64,000 bases of DNA from Flavihumibacter sp. ZG627 (GTDB lineage Bacteria; Bacteroidota; Bacteroidia; Chitinophagales; Chitinophagaceae): contig NZ_JPHF01000007.1 of the NCBI RefSeq assembly GCF_000814325.1, forward strand, positions 62,001 to 126,000, in the 5' to 3' direction. Every line of letters begins with the position of its first letter. The stretch's first letter is position 1. Below the pieces are notes generated by a model. It was given only the letters and a program-made list of their open reading frames with translations, made no database searches and had not been told where the DNA came from. Position numbers and translations under genes: made by a program. Shown piece after piece: positions 32,557-40,506 of the stretch.

Positions 32557-33945
32557 ATGAACAACAAAATATATTTGAAGCTTATTCTAATAGTCGCCTT
32601 CCCAATTTTATTTTTTACTCAATCCTCGTGCAAGAAATTTGTGGAAATTGATGCCTCACCCAACCTTATTCAATCAGATCAATTATTTGCAAACGACGCA
32701 ACTGCTTTGTCAGCGGTAAATGGCGTTTATCTGCAAATGAGAGCCGTTTCTCCATCCTTTGCAAACGGAACTCTTAGTGTCTATGGCGGCCTATGCGCAG
32801 ATGAACTAACTCCACTAACTCCGGTATTGGAATATGACGCTTTCTCTAAAAACTCCGTTCTTTCAACAAGTACAATAGTTAGTTCGCAAATGTGGGGTTC
32901 GGCTTACAGAGTTCTATATAGGACAAACGCTATAGTGGAAAATCTTCAGCGAAGTACTGGAGTTTCAACAGCCACAAAAAAACAACTGATTGGAGAAATG
33001 AAGGTGGTAAGAGCACTATCTTATTTTATTCTGGTCAACCTGTTTGGTGATGTTCCATTAATTGTTTCCTCCGACTATCGTGAAAATGAACACAAACCGA
33101 GGGCTGCAGTAAATGAGGTATATCAGCAGATAATAAACGATTTAACTGATGCAGTAAACCTGCTTTCAGAAGATTATCCAAGTAATGGAAGGCTACGTCC
33201 CAATAAATTAACAGCCGCTGCTTTGTTGGCGAAAGCATACCTTTTCAATAGCGACTGGTCAAACGCTGAGATATTATCATCGCTAGTAATTGTATCTGGC
33301 AGATACAATTTGCCAGCTAACCTGAATGATGTATTTAAAGTTACTAGTGCAGAAACAATTTGGCAAATTGCACCTGCAAATGAATCTCGAAACACAGTTG
33401 AAGGCAGTTTGTTTATCCCATCTTCAATTACCAGTATACCTACTTTTTCTCTGAGTTCTTCTCTTAAAATTGCGTTTGAAAGTGGCGATCTCCGCAAGAC
33501 TAACTGGCTCGGAGTAAACACTGTTAATGGCAACCAGTACTATTATCCGTTTAAGTATAAGCGACGGACTGCAACCCCAGTTGATGAATATAATATCGTT
33601 CTTCGCCTTTCTGAGCAATATTTGATTCGGTCAGAAGCAAGAGCCAGGCAGAATAGAATTGCTGAAGCAATTGCCGATTTGAACATGGTAAGATCGAGAG
33701 CCGGACTTCCAAATACATTAGCAAGCGATCAAGCCACATTGCTGTCAGCCATAATCAGTGAAAGGCGGGTTGAGCTATTTGCTGAGTGGGGCAATCGTTG
33801 GCTTGATTTAAAACGATACGGACTTACCAATACAATACTTGCACCTTTAAAGGGAAATAATTGGCAGGAAACAGATATTCTTATGCCTGTTCCTTTCGCC
33901 GAAATTCAAATAAACACTTCACTAATACAGAATCCCGGCTATTAG
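32557..33945 (+). CDS. SusD/RagB-type substrate-binding lipoprotein
   Basis: This 462-aa outer-membrane lipoprotein has a lipobox ending in TQSSCKKF (Cys about residue 25). It shows the SusD-like helical repeat features: RTNAIVENL, GEMKVVRALSYFILVNLFGDVP (about residues 147-168, cited in parts), and near the C-terminus RSEARARQNRIAEAIADLN and ERRVELFAEWGNRWLDLKR. This subunit caps the SusC barrel and binds the ligand. The ligand cannot be predicted, since no glycosidase or peptidase lies nearby. The C-terminus, with VPFAEIQINTSLIQNPGY, is the usual family ending. Confidence 0.93.
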   Translation: MNNKIYLKLILIVAFPILFFTQSSCKKFVEIDASPNLIQSDQLFANDATALSAVNGVYLQMRAVSPSFANGTLSVYGGLCADELTPLTPVLEYDAFSKNSVLSTSTIVSSQMWGSAYRVLYRTNAIVENLQRSTGVSTATKKQLIGEMKVVRALSYFILVNLFGDVPLIVSSDYRENEHKPRAAVNEVYQQIINDLTDAVNLLSEDYPSNGRLRPNKLTAAALLAKAYLFNSDWSNAEILSSLVIVSGRYNLPANLNDVFKVTSAETIWQIAPANESRNTVEGSLFIPSSITSIPTFSLSSSLKIAFESGDLRKTNWLGVNTVNGNQYYYPFKYKRRTATPVDEYNIVLRLSEQYLIRSEARARQNRIAEAIADLNMVRSRAGLPNTLASDQATLLSAIISERRVELFAEWGNRWLDLKRYGLTNTILAPLKGNNWQETDILMPVPFAEIQINTSLIQNPGY

Positions 33946-33981
33946 ATCCAACCATCATTCTTTTACCTTAAAAGTTAATTT

Positions 33982-35286
33982 ATGAAGTTGACTTACAGAT
34001 ATCTCTTTGCCTGCCTGTTTACAATCCAAATCAAGACAGGCATTTCGCAAGAGCTACAGATTGGGCAAACAATGCCAAATTATACATTCTACAACGTTCT
34101 CAATTATGAAAAGGATCATATCGTGTTAAACGATTTTAAGGGGAAACTTGTAATCTTTGATTTTTGGAGTTTCTATTGTGCTCCATGTCTCGAAAACTTT
34201 CCAAAAATCGACTCCTTTCAACAACGGTTCAATAATCAGATACAAGTGATATTAGTGAATAGGGACTCTAAAGAAAAAACAAGAGAGTTTTTTGAAAAAA
34301 GAAAGAGACTAAAGATTCCCAAAAATATTCCGCTAGTAACAACAGATTCCATTTTAAATAACATTCTCCCACATCAAGGCGTACCTTTTTATGCGTGGAT
34401 TGATGGGAACGGTAAACTATGTTATATAACGCATGATCAAGTTACAGTTGAAAAAATAAATCGCCACTTAAAGGGGGACTCGATGCTCTATACAAAGGCT
34501 GCAAATACAAAATATTTGAAGACAGTTTTTGAGAAAGACGTTGAAAGCCATGTAAAGTATGGTACACATATTCTAAAGGGAACTGATACATTGAATTTTC
34601 ACATTGATTATCCCGGAGATAACATTCCTTACGACTGTCGTTCTATACAAGATCTATATCAGTTTGCTTTCAACGAATCTGATAATGATGCAATGCATGG
34701 CTTCAGGGAACATGGAAGAACAATTCTTGAAGTGAAAGAAATAGAAAAGTATAAATATCTATCCGGAACCGGTTATGATAAATGGCGGGGAAAGCATGGG
34801 TATTATTATCAATCAATACTGCCTGAAGCTCTTAAAAAAGATAAATACAAAATCATGCAGGAAGATTTACGACGCTATTTTAATTTGACCGTCAGTATTG
34901 AAAAAAGAAAAGTTCGGTGCTTGGTTCTAATTAGAACTTCAGGTAAAGACAAGCTAAAAACAAAAGGCGGAAAGCCAGAACAGACAACCTTTTCCGTTGA
35001 ACTTAAAACAAAAGATAACGACCCAGAAAATCCTCCTGTTCGGTTTATCCGGAATAAACCATTTCAAAACCTGTTTGGTATATTCAGGGCGTTCGGTGAC
35101 TGGAGATTTGATATAAAAGTTATTGACAGCACAGGCTACAGTGATAATATTGATTTTGAAATGACAGAAGACGAATTAGAGAATTTGACAATTGAAGGGC
35201 TGCGTAAGGCATTAAAACGATATGATTTAGATCTTGTTGAAAGATATATCTATATGGATGTGCTTATTCTTAAAGAAAAAAACTAA
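33982..35286 (+). CDS. TlpA-like thioredoxin fused to a DUF3738-like domain
   Basis: This 434-aa exported protein has a signal peptide at residues 1-22, then a TlpA/redoxin domain (about 25-165) with the active site FWSFYCAPCLENF around residue 62-74 (CxxC as CAPC). The C-terminal 230 residues resemble DUF3738 (TIGR03435): a MQEDLRRYFNLTVSIEKRKV segment, VIDSTGYSDNIDFEM, and a final IEGLRKALKRYDLDLVERY. That domain is common in soil bacteria and of unknown role. It closes the SusCD operon on the plus strand and is probably periplasmic, reducing or folding a substrate-related protein. Confidence 0.75.
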   Translation: MKLTYRYLFACLFTIQIKTGISQELQIGQTMPNYTFYNVLNYEKDHIVLNDFKGKLVIFDFWSFYCAPCLENFPKIDSFQQRFNNQIQVILVNRDSKEKTREFFEKRKRLKIPKNIPLVTTDSILNNILPHQGVPFYAWIDGNGKLCYITHDQVTVEKINRHLKGDSMLYTKAANTKYLKTVFEKDVESHVKYGTHILKGTDTLNFHIDYPGDNIPYDCRSIQDLYQFAFNESDNDAMHGFREHGRTILEVKEIEKYKYLSGTGYDKWRGKHGYYYQSILPEALKKDKYKIMQEDLRRYFNLTVSIEKRKVRCLVLIRTSGKDKLKTKGGKPEQTTFSVELKTKDNDPENPPVRFIRNKPFQNLFGIFRAFGDWRFDIKVIDSTGYSDNIDFEMTEDELENLTIEGLRKALKRYDLDLVERYIYMDVLILKEKN

Positions 35287-35325
35287 TTATTAGGGACAAA
35301 TCGTAATCTGTTTGTCCCTAATAAT
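35286..35325. terminator. Bidirectional terminator between convergent genes
   Basis: ATTATTAGGGACAAA (35286-35300) pairs perfectly with TTTGTCCCTAATAAT (35311-35325) across a 10-base loop. It starts on the stop codon of the TlpA fusion gene and lies 14 bases from the end of the converging 35339-35656 gene. Confidence 0.75.
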
Positions 35326-35338
35326 TTCAGTCGTTCAA

Positions 35339-35656
35339 TTAATTCTGTTGTCTTATTCTTTGCGAAGCAGGTTGTCCTGATATATCCTGTCCCAAAGTAA
35401 CCGTTCCATTTGTTCCGAATAAACAGTTTGGCAGCACCTGGTCTTTACAGGCATCCACAGAAATTACATCTCCCTTGAGCATGTCATTGTAGACTGCTGT
35501 TGTGCTGCTTATTTTATTATCCGCACCAACAGGATACCAATCATAGGTCGTTTGAAGATTCTGACTCGCATTCTTTGGTTCAGTTTTAAAAGACTGTAAC
35601 AAGACAAAACCAACAGCTAAAAATGCTGCGATGGTTCCCAACAAATACTTTTTCAT
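35339..35656 (-). CDS. Small exported protein, DUF6520-like
   Basis: This 105-aa protein has a signal-anchor region (MKKYLLGTIAAFLAVGFVLL) and a short polar domain with two cysteines (VDACKDQVLPNCLFG). The layout is that of DUF6520, a Bacteroidetes family of about 90-110 aa often next to a MauE-type membrane protein, as here. It lies 23 bases after the MauE-like gene on the same strand. It may be exported as a small secreted or periplasmic peptide, but its function is not known. Confidence 0.65.
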   Translation of the reverse strand: MKKYLLGTIAAFLAVGFVLLQSFKTEPKNASQNLQTTYDWYPVGADNKISSTTAVYNDMLKGDVISVDACKDQVLPNCLFGTNGTVTLGQDISGQPASQRIRQQN

Positions 35657-35679
35657 AAAATAATATTTAATTGAATTAA

Positions 35680-36156
35680 TTAATGCCTACTTTCTTCTAC
35701 AGGTGTTCGGCTATTCCTGTTTATTGCAATAAAGAGTTTGTTATTATTTGAGAGCCACAAGGCCAGGATACTTAGCAATAGAAAAAAGATATTAAACAAA
35801 AGATGTTGCGACCAATTCATTTGTTTTAAAACACCACCGCAGGAACAAGGCAGGTTTGTAGTAAATAACAGCATGTAAGAAATGTATAAAGTAAATAATG
35901 CCATCAGCAACATGGATGCTGCTAATCCATACTTGCGTGTACGTGGAAAAAACAATAAAACAGAAGTTATGATTTCGACAATTGGAAGCAGCCATGAAAG
36001 GGCTATTGCACTTGTTGCTAAAAGAGGTGACTTTGATAATACTATTTGAAACTCCTCATGTTCCTTTAACTTACTAATTCCAGTGTAAAGGAAAAGTAAG
36101 ATGAATAGAGATGCTGTCAGTTCTATTAAAAATTGTTCAGTCAGGAGTTTTCTCAT
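35680..36156 (-). CDS. MauE/DoxX-family membrane protein
   Basis: The ATG at 36156 (MRKLLTEQFLIELTASL) gives a 158-aa protein; the frame is open upstream, but the extra residues overlap the operator palindrome. Four hydrophobic helices and the cysteine pair in LPCSCGGVLKQMNWSQHLLFN (cited by position, about residues 108-128) mark the MauE/DoxX redox-associated family, which often passes electrons to small periplasmic proteins. It is likely co-transcribed with the DUF6520 gene downstream. A perfect inverted repeat overlaps the start codon, pointing to repressor control. Confidence 0.75.
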   Translation of the reverse strand: MRKLLTEQFLIELTASLFILLFLYTGISKLKEHEEFQIVLSKSPLLATSAIALSWLLPIVEIITSVLLFFPRTRKYGLAASMLLMALFTLYISYMLLFTTNLPCSCGGVLKQMNWSQHLLFNIFFLLLSILALWLSNNNKLFIAINRNSRTPVEESRH

Positions 36157-36177
36157 AGTGCAATTATTATGCACTAT
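36155..36177. promoter_or_regulatory. Operator palindrome at the MauE start
   Basis: ATAGTGCA (36155-36162) pairs with TGCACTAT (36170-36177) across a 7-base AT spacer. It overlaps the start codon of the MauE-like gene, so a bound protein would block transcription or initiation. The AraC regulator divergent from this promoter region (36256-37218) is a candidate binder, though AraC sites are usually direct repeats. Confidence 0.5.
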
Positions 36178-36255
36178 AAAGATCATGTAATAATCAATTA
36201 ACTTTTTGACAAAGAGGTTTGTCTAAGAACCGATAAGTTTTGCGAAAAGTATTTA

Positions 36256-37218
36256 TTATCTTCTTAAAGAGCCTGGGGTCATTCCAAATCGCCTGCGAAA
36301 GGCAGTAATGAAGTTTGTTGTGCGAGGATAACCTACCATAGCACAGATATCTTTTATTGGTCGGTTTGTAGTTAAGATAAGATGCCTGGCATGTTGCATT
36401 TTCCGATCAATTAACCAGTCAAAAATGCTTGCATTAAAGTATTGCTTAAAGCCGGTCTTTAATTTATATTCATTCAAAGCTACCTTTCTTGATAGAGAAC
36501 GGATAGAAGGAGGTTTTTTAGATATGTATGATTCAAGAATATCTCTTGCTTCATGAATACGGGCTATTTCAAATGGCGTAAAGGATTGTTGTGAAGGATT
36601 TGTTTTAAATGCTGTTTCGAGTAATTGATACAAAAGCTCCCTCACCTTCAGATCAAAATAGAATTGCCTGGTTGCTTCATCATAAGGGCAATTAAGAATT
36701 TGGTTGATAATTTCTTTCATACAGGGCAGGCTCCAGCAAGGTTTTCCAGGTAGTATTATTCCTGATGATGAAAGCAACACATTCTTCAGTTCGGGAAAAT
36801 AAGGCAGCAGTTCTTCTAACAGTTTTGGCGAATAAAAAACATCGAGTGCCCTGAATTCGTTTGTCTTTTCAAATACTGCACTGCAGTCTGAAGATTCTGT
36901 AAAGAAACAGGCATATTGATCTTGCCTTATGTGCAGGTTCCCGATAGTATTGATCCGTTTGCGGGTTCCATTCTTAAGCATAAAATAACTGTACAGCCCG
37001 TTGGAATGTATCCAGCCCTTTGCATTAATTTTTTTCAAAAATTTTCCAATGAGAAAACGAATCGTATAATACTCCCCGTGCAATTCCTGGATAACCAGCT
37101 CCGCAAGATTTGATTTGGCTTGAAATGAAGTAGCTCCACAAAGAATTGGTCCGGAGTAATCGGAAGGTAATCCGGATTCGAATTTCAGGGGATTCCCATT
37201 GGATAAAGTTAATTCCAT
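36256..37218 (-). CDS. AraC-family transcription regulator
   Basis: The ATG at 37218 (MELTLSNGNPLKF) is preferred over a TTG two codons upstream, giving 320 aa. The N-terminal 200 residues form a beta-rich ligand-type domain. The last 100 residues are the two HTH motifs of AraC: PSIRSLSRKVALNEYKLKTGF and RHLILTTNRPIKDICAMVGY with TNFITAFRRRFGMTPGSLR (cited in parts). The C-terminal sequence is conserved. It is encoded 69 bases upstream of the MauE gene in the same orientation. Ligand and targets are unknown. Confidence 0.88.
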   Translation of the reverse strand: MELTLSNGNPLKFESGLPSDYSGPILCGATSFQAKSNLAELVIQELHGEYYTIRFLIGKFLKKINAKGWIHSNGLYSYFMLKNGTRKRINTIGNLHIRQDQYACFFTESSDCSAVFEKTNEFRALDVFYSPKLLEELLPYFPELKNVLLSSSGIILPGKPCWSLPCMKEIINQILNCPYDEATRQFYFDLKVRELLYQLLETAFKTNPSQQSFTPFEIARIHEARDILESYISKKPPSIRSLSRKVALNEYKLKTGFKQYFNASIFDWLIDRKMQHARHLILTTNRPIKDICAMVGYPRTTNFITAFRRRFGMTPGSLRR

Positions 37219-37498
37219 ACTCAAGTATTTTCATTTAGCAAAAGACAACTAATCAAAACCCTATAACAGTCAGGTATGTTATGTTCACGGATTTACAATA
37301 TGGAACAACCGATTCAAAATTAATATTTCTGATTGAAAGCTTATATAGTAATGGAATTTGTTTATTTATTTTAATAGCTCAGCTCAGGAAGACTACTCTT
37401 TGGATTTCTTTAGCTTCTTGGTATTAAAGGAGTTGAAATTCAACTAATTAACTGGAACGAGAGACTTAGTATCTTCACCACCTTAATAAATAGTATCA

Positions 37499-38068
37499 AT
37501 GATCCTGTATATCAAAAACATGGTCTGCAATCGTTGTATCCTGGTTGTAAGACAAGAACTGGAAAAACTACATCTTCAGATCAATAATATCAGTTTGGGA
37601 GAAGCCGAACTTGCAAAAGTTCCAACAACAAAGCAAATCCAACTGCTTAACGAAGCCCTGGAAAAGTTGGGTTTTGAGTTATTAGATAACCAGAAACAGA
37701 AGCAAATTGAACAAATAAAAAACTTACTGATCAAGAAAGTGCAGTCAGGCGAGGTAGAAGAACATTTTAGCATTAGCGGTTTTTTAAGCAAATCATTGAA
37801 TAAGGATTACAGTTATATCTCCCGTTTGTTTTCTGAAGTTGAAGGCATCACGATTGAGCAGTTTTTTATTTTGCAAAAGATAGAAAAGGTAAAAGAATGG
37901 ATTGTATATGGAGAATTGAACCTTAGTGAAATTTCTTACAGGTTAGGTTATAGCAGCGTTTCCCATTTATCTGCACAGTTTAAGAAAGTGACTGGCCTTA
38001 CGCCACGTCATTTTAAAAAAATTGGTAATACCCATCGCCAATCACTGGATAATGTTCATTACAAATAG
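37499..38068 (+). CDS. AraC-type regulator with N-terminal HMA-like metal domain
   Basis: This 189-aa protein joins a small HMA-like domain (residues 1-70) to an AraC-type HTH (about 90-180). The metal site is NMVCNRC (Cys9 and Cys12, CxxC), followed by the HMA pattern of strands and helices (QELEKLHLQINNISLGEAEL), but the canonical MTCxxC threonine is absent. The HTH shows SGFLSKSLNKDYSYISRLFS and GELNLSEISYRLGYSSVSH (cited in parts). Such fusions occur at the head of Bacteroidetes heavy-metal resistance clusters, so it is probably the copper or divalent-metal sensor of the island downstream. Confidence 0.8.
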   Translation: MILYIKNMVCNRCILVVRQELEKLHLQINNISLGEAELAKVPTTKQIQLLNEALEKLGFELLDNQKQKQIEQIKNLLIKKVQSGEVEEHFSISGFLSKSLNKDYSYISRLFSEVEGITIEQFFILQKIEKVKEWIVYGELNLSEISYRLGYSSVSHLSAQFKKVTGLTPRHFKKIGNTHRQSLDNVHYK

Positions 38069-38144
38069 GTATAAATATTTCCCATAATTCTATAACATTG
38101 TCACGGCCCTGTTGAGGGAACTTTGTGTCATTGATATTATTACT

Positions 38145-38885
38145 ATGACACATACTTATAACATTAGCGGAATGACCTGCGGCGGTTGCCAGGCTAAAGT
38201 GCAGGGGTTTTTATCAAAAGTACCAGGCGTTAAAAATGTTCGTATTGATTTAGCAAAAGGAGAAGCTATTATTGATATGGATAAGCATATAGCAACTGAG
38301 GATTTGAAAGCTTCATTAAACGATTACCCTAAATACCAATTATCAGAAACGCATCCTCCAATTCATACTGTTGTTTCAGCGATAGAAAAAGAAGAAGGAA
38401 GATCATGGATAGCGACTTATAAACCAATCTTGTTGATATTCGGTTATATTACGGGTGTCACTTTTCTTACAGAATATATACATGGAGATTTCATCTGGAT
38501 GCGATGGATGGGTCATTTTATGGCCGGGTTTTTCTTAGTTTTTTCATTTTTTAAGTTGCTTAACCTGAAAGGTTTTGTTGAGAGCTACAGCATGTATGAT
38601 ATTGTTGCAAAAAAATGGAATGGCTGGGGCTACGTGTATGCTTTCACTGAGCTGGCTTTGGGTATAGCCTTTCTTGTCGGCTTCAATCCCATCCTTACCA
38701 ATTCTGTTACCTTTGTGGTGATGACAGTAAGCATTATCGGAGTTTTACAAAGTGTTTTAAATAAGCGTAAAATAAAATGTGCCTGCCTTGGTGATGTGTT
38801 TAATTTGCCCATGAGTACCATCACTATTATTGAAGATGCACTTATGATTGGAATGAGTGCAATTATGTTAGTAACAATGCTGTAA
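38145..38885 (+). CDS. HMA domain fused to a MauE-like membrane protein
   Basis: The ATG at 38145 starts MTHTYNISGMTCGGCQ, giving 246 aa; upstream in-frame codons lack similarity. Residues 1-68 are a classic HMA domain with MTCGGC, as in CopZ and MerP. Residues 105-245 are five or so hydrophobic helices of the MauE/DoxX type, with a second cysteine pair in KIKCACLGD. The protein probably receives copper or a related metal and carries it into or through the inner membrane. The stop overlaps the start of the next small ORF by one base. Confidence 0.82.
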   Translation: MTHTYNISGMTCGGCQAKVQGFLSKVPGVKNVRIDLAKGEAIIDMDKHIATEDLKASLNDYPKYQLSETHPPIHTVVSAIEKEEGRSWIATYKPILLIFGYITGVTFLTEYIHGDFIWMRWMGHFMAGFFLVFSFFKLLNLKGFVESYSMYDIVAKKWNGWGYVYAFTELALGIAFLVGFNPILTNSVTFVVMTVSIIGVLQSVLNKRKIKCACLGDVFNLPMSTITIIEDALMIGMSAIMLVTML

Positions 38886-38968
38886 TGACCATAGTAAAAT
38901 CAATAGGACATTTTTTCTGGAAAATATTCAAAGCGATCTTTGTAAGAAAGAAGGATTGCTGTAAATAA
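38885..38968 (+). CDS. 27-aa Cys-ended peptide, coupled to the HMA-MauE gene
   Basis: This short frame starts at the TAATG overlap (stop of the HMA-MauE gene TAA, start ATG at 38885). The peptide begins MTIVKSIGHFFWK, with an amphipathic or membrane-facing half, and ends in FVRKKDCCK. A terminal Cys-Cys pair is unusual and would bind a soft metal such as Cu(I) or Hg(II). One-base coupling supports real translation, but nothing else proves it. The 43731-43940 protein in the same island also ends in KDCCS. Confidence 0.55.
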   Translation: MTIVKSIGHFFWKIFKAIFVRKKDCCK

Positions 38969-39108
38969 TTATCATAGTTGACCTACTTACAGAACTCATG
39001 TGCCGAACTGATACTTGTCATATACCTAATACAGTTAAATTCATTCCTTTGTGTTGGGTTAACAGAAATAGGAAAAAATCTAAATAGATTATTATAACTT
39101 TGATATAG

Positions 39109-39507
39109 ATGAAAAGGTTTGCAGCAGTCATATTAGCAGTCTTGTACATCAGTACTTCCGCTGGTGCTACCGTGCATATGCACTACTGTATGGGCAAGCT
39201 TGCAGAATGGGGTTTGGGTCATAAAGAATCCGAAACCTGTGGCAGTTGTGGAATGAAAACCAGTGAGGCCAAAGAAAAGGGTTGCTGCAAGGATGAACTT
39301 AAGTTTGTAAAGAATAGCAGTGATCAGAAAATTGTCGAATCTTCATTTCAGTTGATGGGAATAATGGGAGCATCCTTTATTCCTGAATATGCTGAATTAC
39401 CTTCTATACAAATTTCTTCCGTAACTGAAGAAAACCCCGTCAGCAATGCACCTCCACGAAGTAATGCTGTTGCTGTTTATATTCTCCACAGAACTTTCCT
39501 GATTTAA
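39109..39507 (+). CDS. HYC_CC_PP-family periplasmic protein
   Basis: This 132-aa exported protein has a signal peptide (MKRFAAVILAVLYISTSAGA), then the family signature: VHMHYCMGK, a CGSCGM motif, a GCCKDE pair and a PP near the C-terminus (SNAPPRS). The cysteine and histidine content indicates metal binding in the periplasm. It is 140 bases downstream of the small peptide with no recognised terminator, so it may have its own promoter (a TAACTTTG -7-like box lies at 39095-39102, six bases before the start). A similar layout is seen in 53006-53536. Confidence 0.78.
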   Translation: MKRFAAVILAVLYISTSAGATVHMHYCMGKLAEWGLGHKESETCGSCGMKTSEAKEKGCCKDELKFVKNSSDQKIVESSFQLMGIMGASFIPEYAELPSIQISSVTEENPVSNAPPRSNAVAVYILHRTFLI

Positions 39508-39525
39508 AGATTACATTTTTTTAGA

Positions 39526-39550
39526 AGCCGGACAATCCTTTTGTCGGGCT
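39526..39550 (+). terminator. Hairpin after the HYC_CC_PP gene
   Basis: AGCCGGACAA (39526-39535) pairs with TTGTCGGGCT (39541-39550), with one G-T wobble and a 5-base loop. There is no good T-tract after it, so it is more likely an mRNA-end-protecting stem or partial terminator. Confidence 0.45.
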
Positions 39551-39602
39551 ATTGGCATTTCTATGTGTCAAATAAATATTCCTAACATTTAAAATTTAAA
39601 AA

Positions 39603-39974
39603 ATGAAAACGCTAAAAATGCTTTTTACTGTAGCCATTTTGGTAGTTACAGTGTCATTTGCCAATGCACAAAGCGACAAAACAGAAAGAACCATTGGCAT
39701 CAAAACAGAAAAAATTAAAGTATCCGGTACATGCGGCATGGATAAAAGAAGAATTGAAACTGCGGCATATTCAGTGGATGGAGTGAAGTCGGCTGTATGG
39801 AATGAGTACACACAAATACTTGTTTTGAAGTACAGCGTATTTAAAAAAGATGCTGGAGATAAAGCCCAAAGAAGCATAGCATCTGTAGGTAATGATACCG
39901 AAAAGTACAAAGCTGAAGACGCTGTTTACAACAAACTGCCAGATTGTTGTCATTACCGAACTATGAAATTGTAA
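39603..39974 (+). CDS. Periplasmic HMA-like protein with a degenerate metal site
   Basis: This 123-aa protein has a signal peptide (MKTLKMLFTVAILVVTVSFANA) and an HMA-type fold. The metal motif reads SGTCGMDKRRIE, where the second cysteine of CGMC is Asp. The C-terminus keeps a LPDCCHYRT motif. The paralogue at 58071-58442 has the intact NCGMCKKTIE and a matching LPGCCHYD. The protein could still bind metal through the CC-His tail. It sits between the HYC_CC_PP gene and the triple heavy-metal-binding-domain gene, and its role is presumably periplasmic metal transfer. Confidence 0.75.
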   Translation: MKTLKMLFTVAILVVTVSFANAQSDKTERTIGIKTEKIKVSGTCGMDKRRIETAAYSVDGVKSAVWNEYTQILVLKYSVFKKDAGDKAQRSIASVGNDTEKYKAEDAVYNKLPDCCHYRTMKL

Positions 39975-40035
39975 CACTTCAAGATTGAGATGACTGACTT
40001 AAAAAGTAAATCGAAAAAACAAATTATCAAACAAC

Positions 40036-40467
40036 ATGAAAGCTTTTAAAATGCTGATGATGGCAGCGTTAACCATCATGACCGTTTCTGTCCATGCCCA
40101 GGAAAAAGCAGGCAAAAAAGACACACTAAAACATGCTACACTTTATAGCTGCCCAATGCATGATACAGTCGCTATGAAGAAACCAGGTAACTGTCCTGTT
40201 TGCGGCATGAAGCTGGAACGTTCAAAAAAAGAACAAATGAAGGTAGCGGTAATGAAGAATTACTCATGCCCTATGCATGCTGAAGTTACCAGTAATAAAC
40301 CCGGAAAGTGTTCTAAATGCGGCATGGATCTTAACCTGTCACCGAAAGAAAAAATGAAAAAAGAGGTAATGAAAATGTACTCATGTCCCATGCATTCAGA
40401 TATTACGAGCAATAAACCAGGCAAGTGTTCCAAATGCGGCATGGACTTAAAAGAGAAAACTAACTAA
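40036..40467 (+). CDS. Protein of three tandem heavy-metal-binding (CPMH) domains
   Basis: After a signal peptide, this 143-aa protein consists almost only of three copies of the CPMH...CGM heavy-metal-binding domain: YSCPMHDTVAMKKPGNCPVCGM, then two copies ending KPGKCSKCGMDL (cited by position). The copies start at codons 40144, 40261 and 40378, a strict 39-residue period, linked by Lys/Met-rich KKEQMKVAVMKN-type spacers. Each binds metal by two Cys pairs plus a His and Met. It is probably a free periplasmic chaperone or buffer that loads the pump encoded next. The repeats have diverged in DNA sequence. Confidence 0.85.
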   Translation: MKAFKMLMMAALTIMTVSVHAQEKAGKKDTLKHATLYSCPMHDTVAMKKPGNCPVCGMKLERSKKEQMKVAVMKNYSCPMHAEVTSNKPGKCSKCGMDLNLSPKEKMKKEVMKMYSCPMHSDITSNKPGKCSKCGMDLKEKTN

Positions 40468-40506
40468 GTACTGGTTGTAACTACTTTGAATACCTAAAAT
40501 CAAGTT

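Noticed and set aside
40144-40460. Repeats of 117 bases as a CRISPR-like or satellite array
   Set aside because: They translate into clear heavy-metal-binding domains with diverged codons, so the repetition is protein-level.
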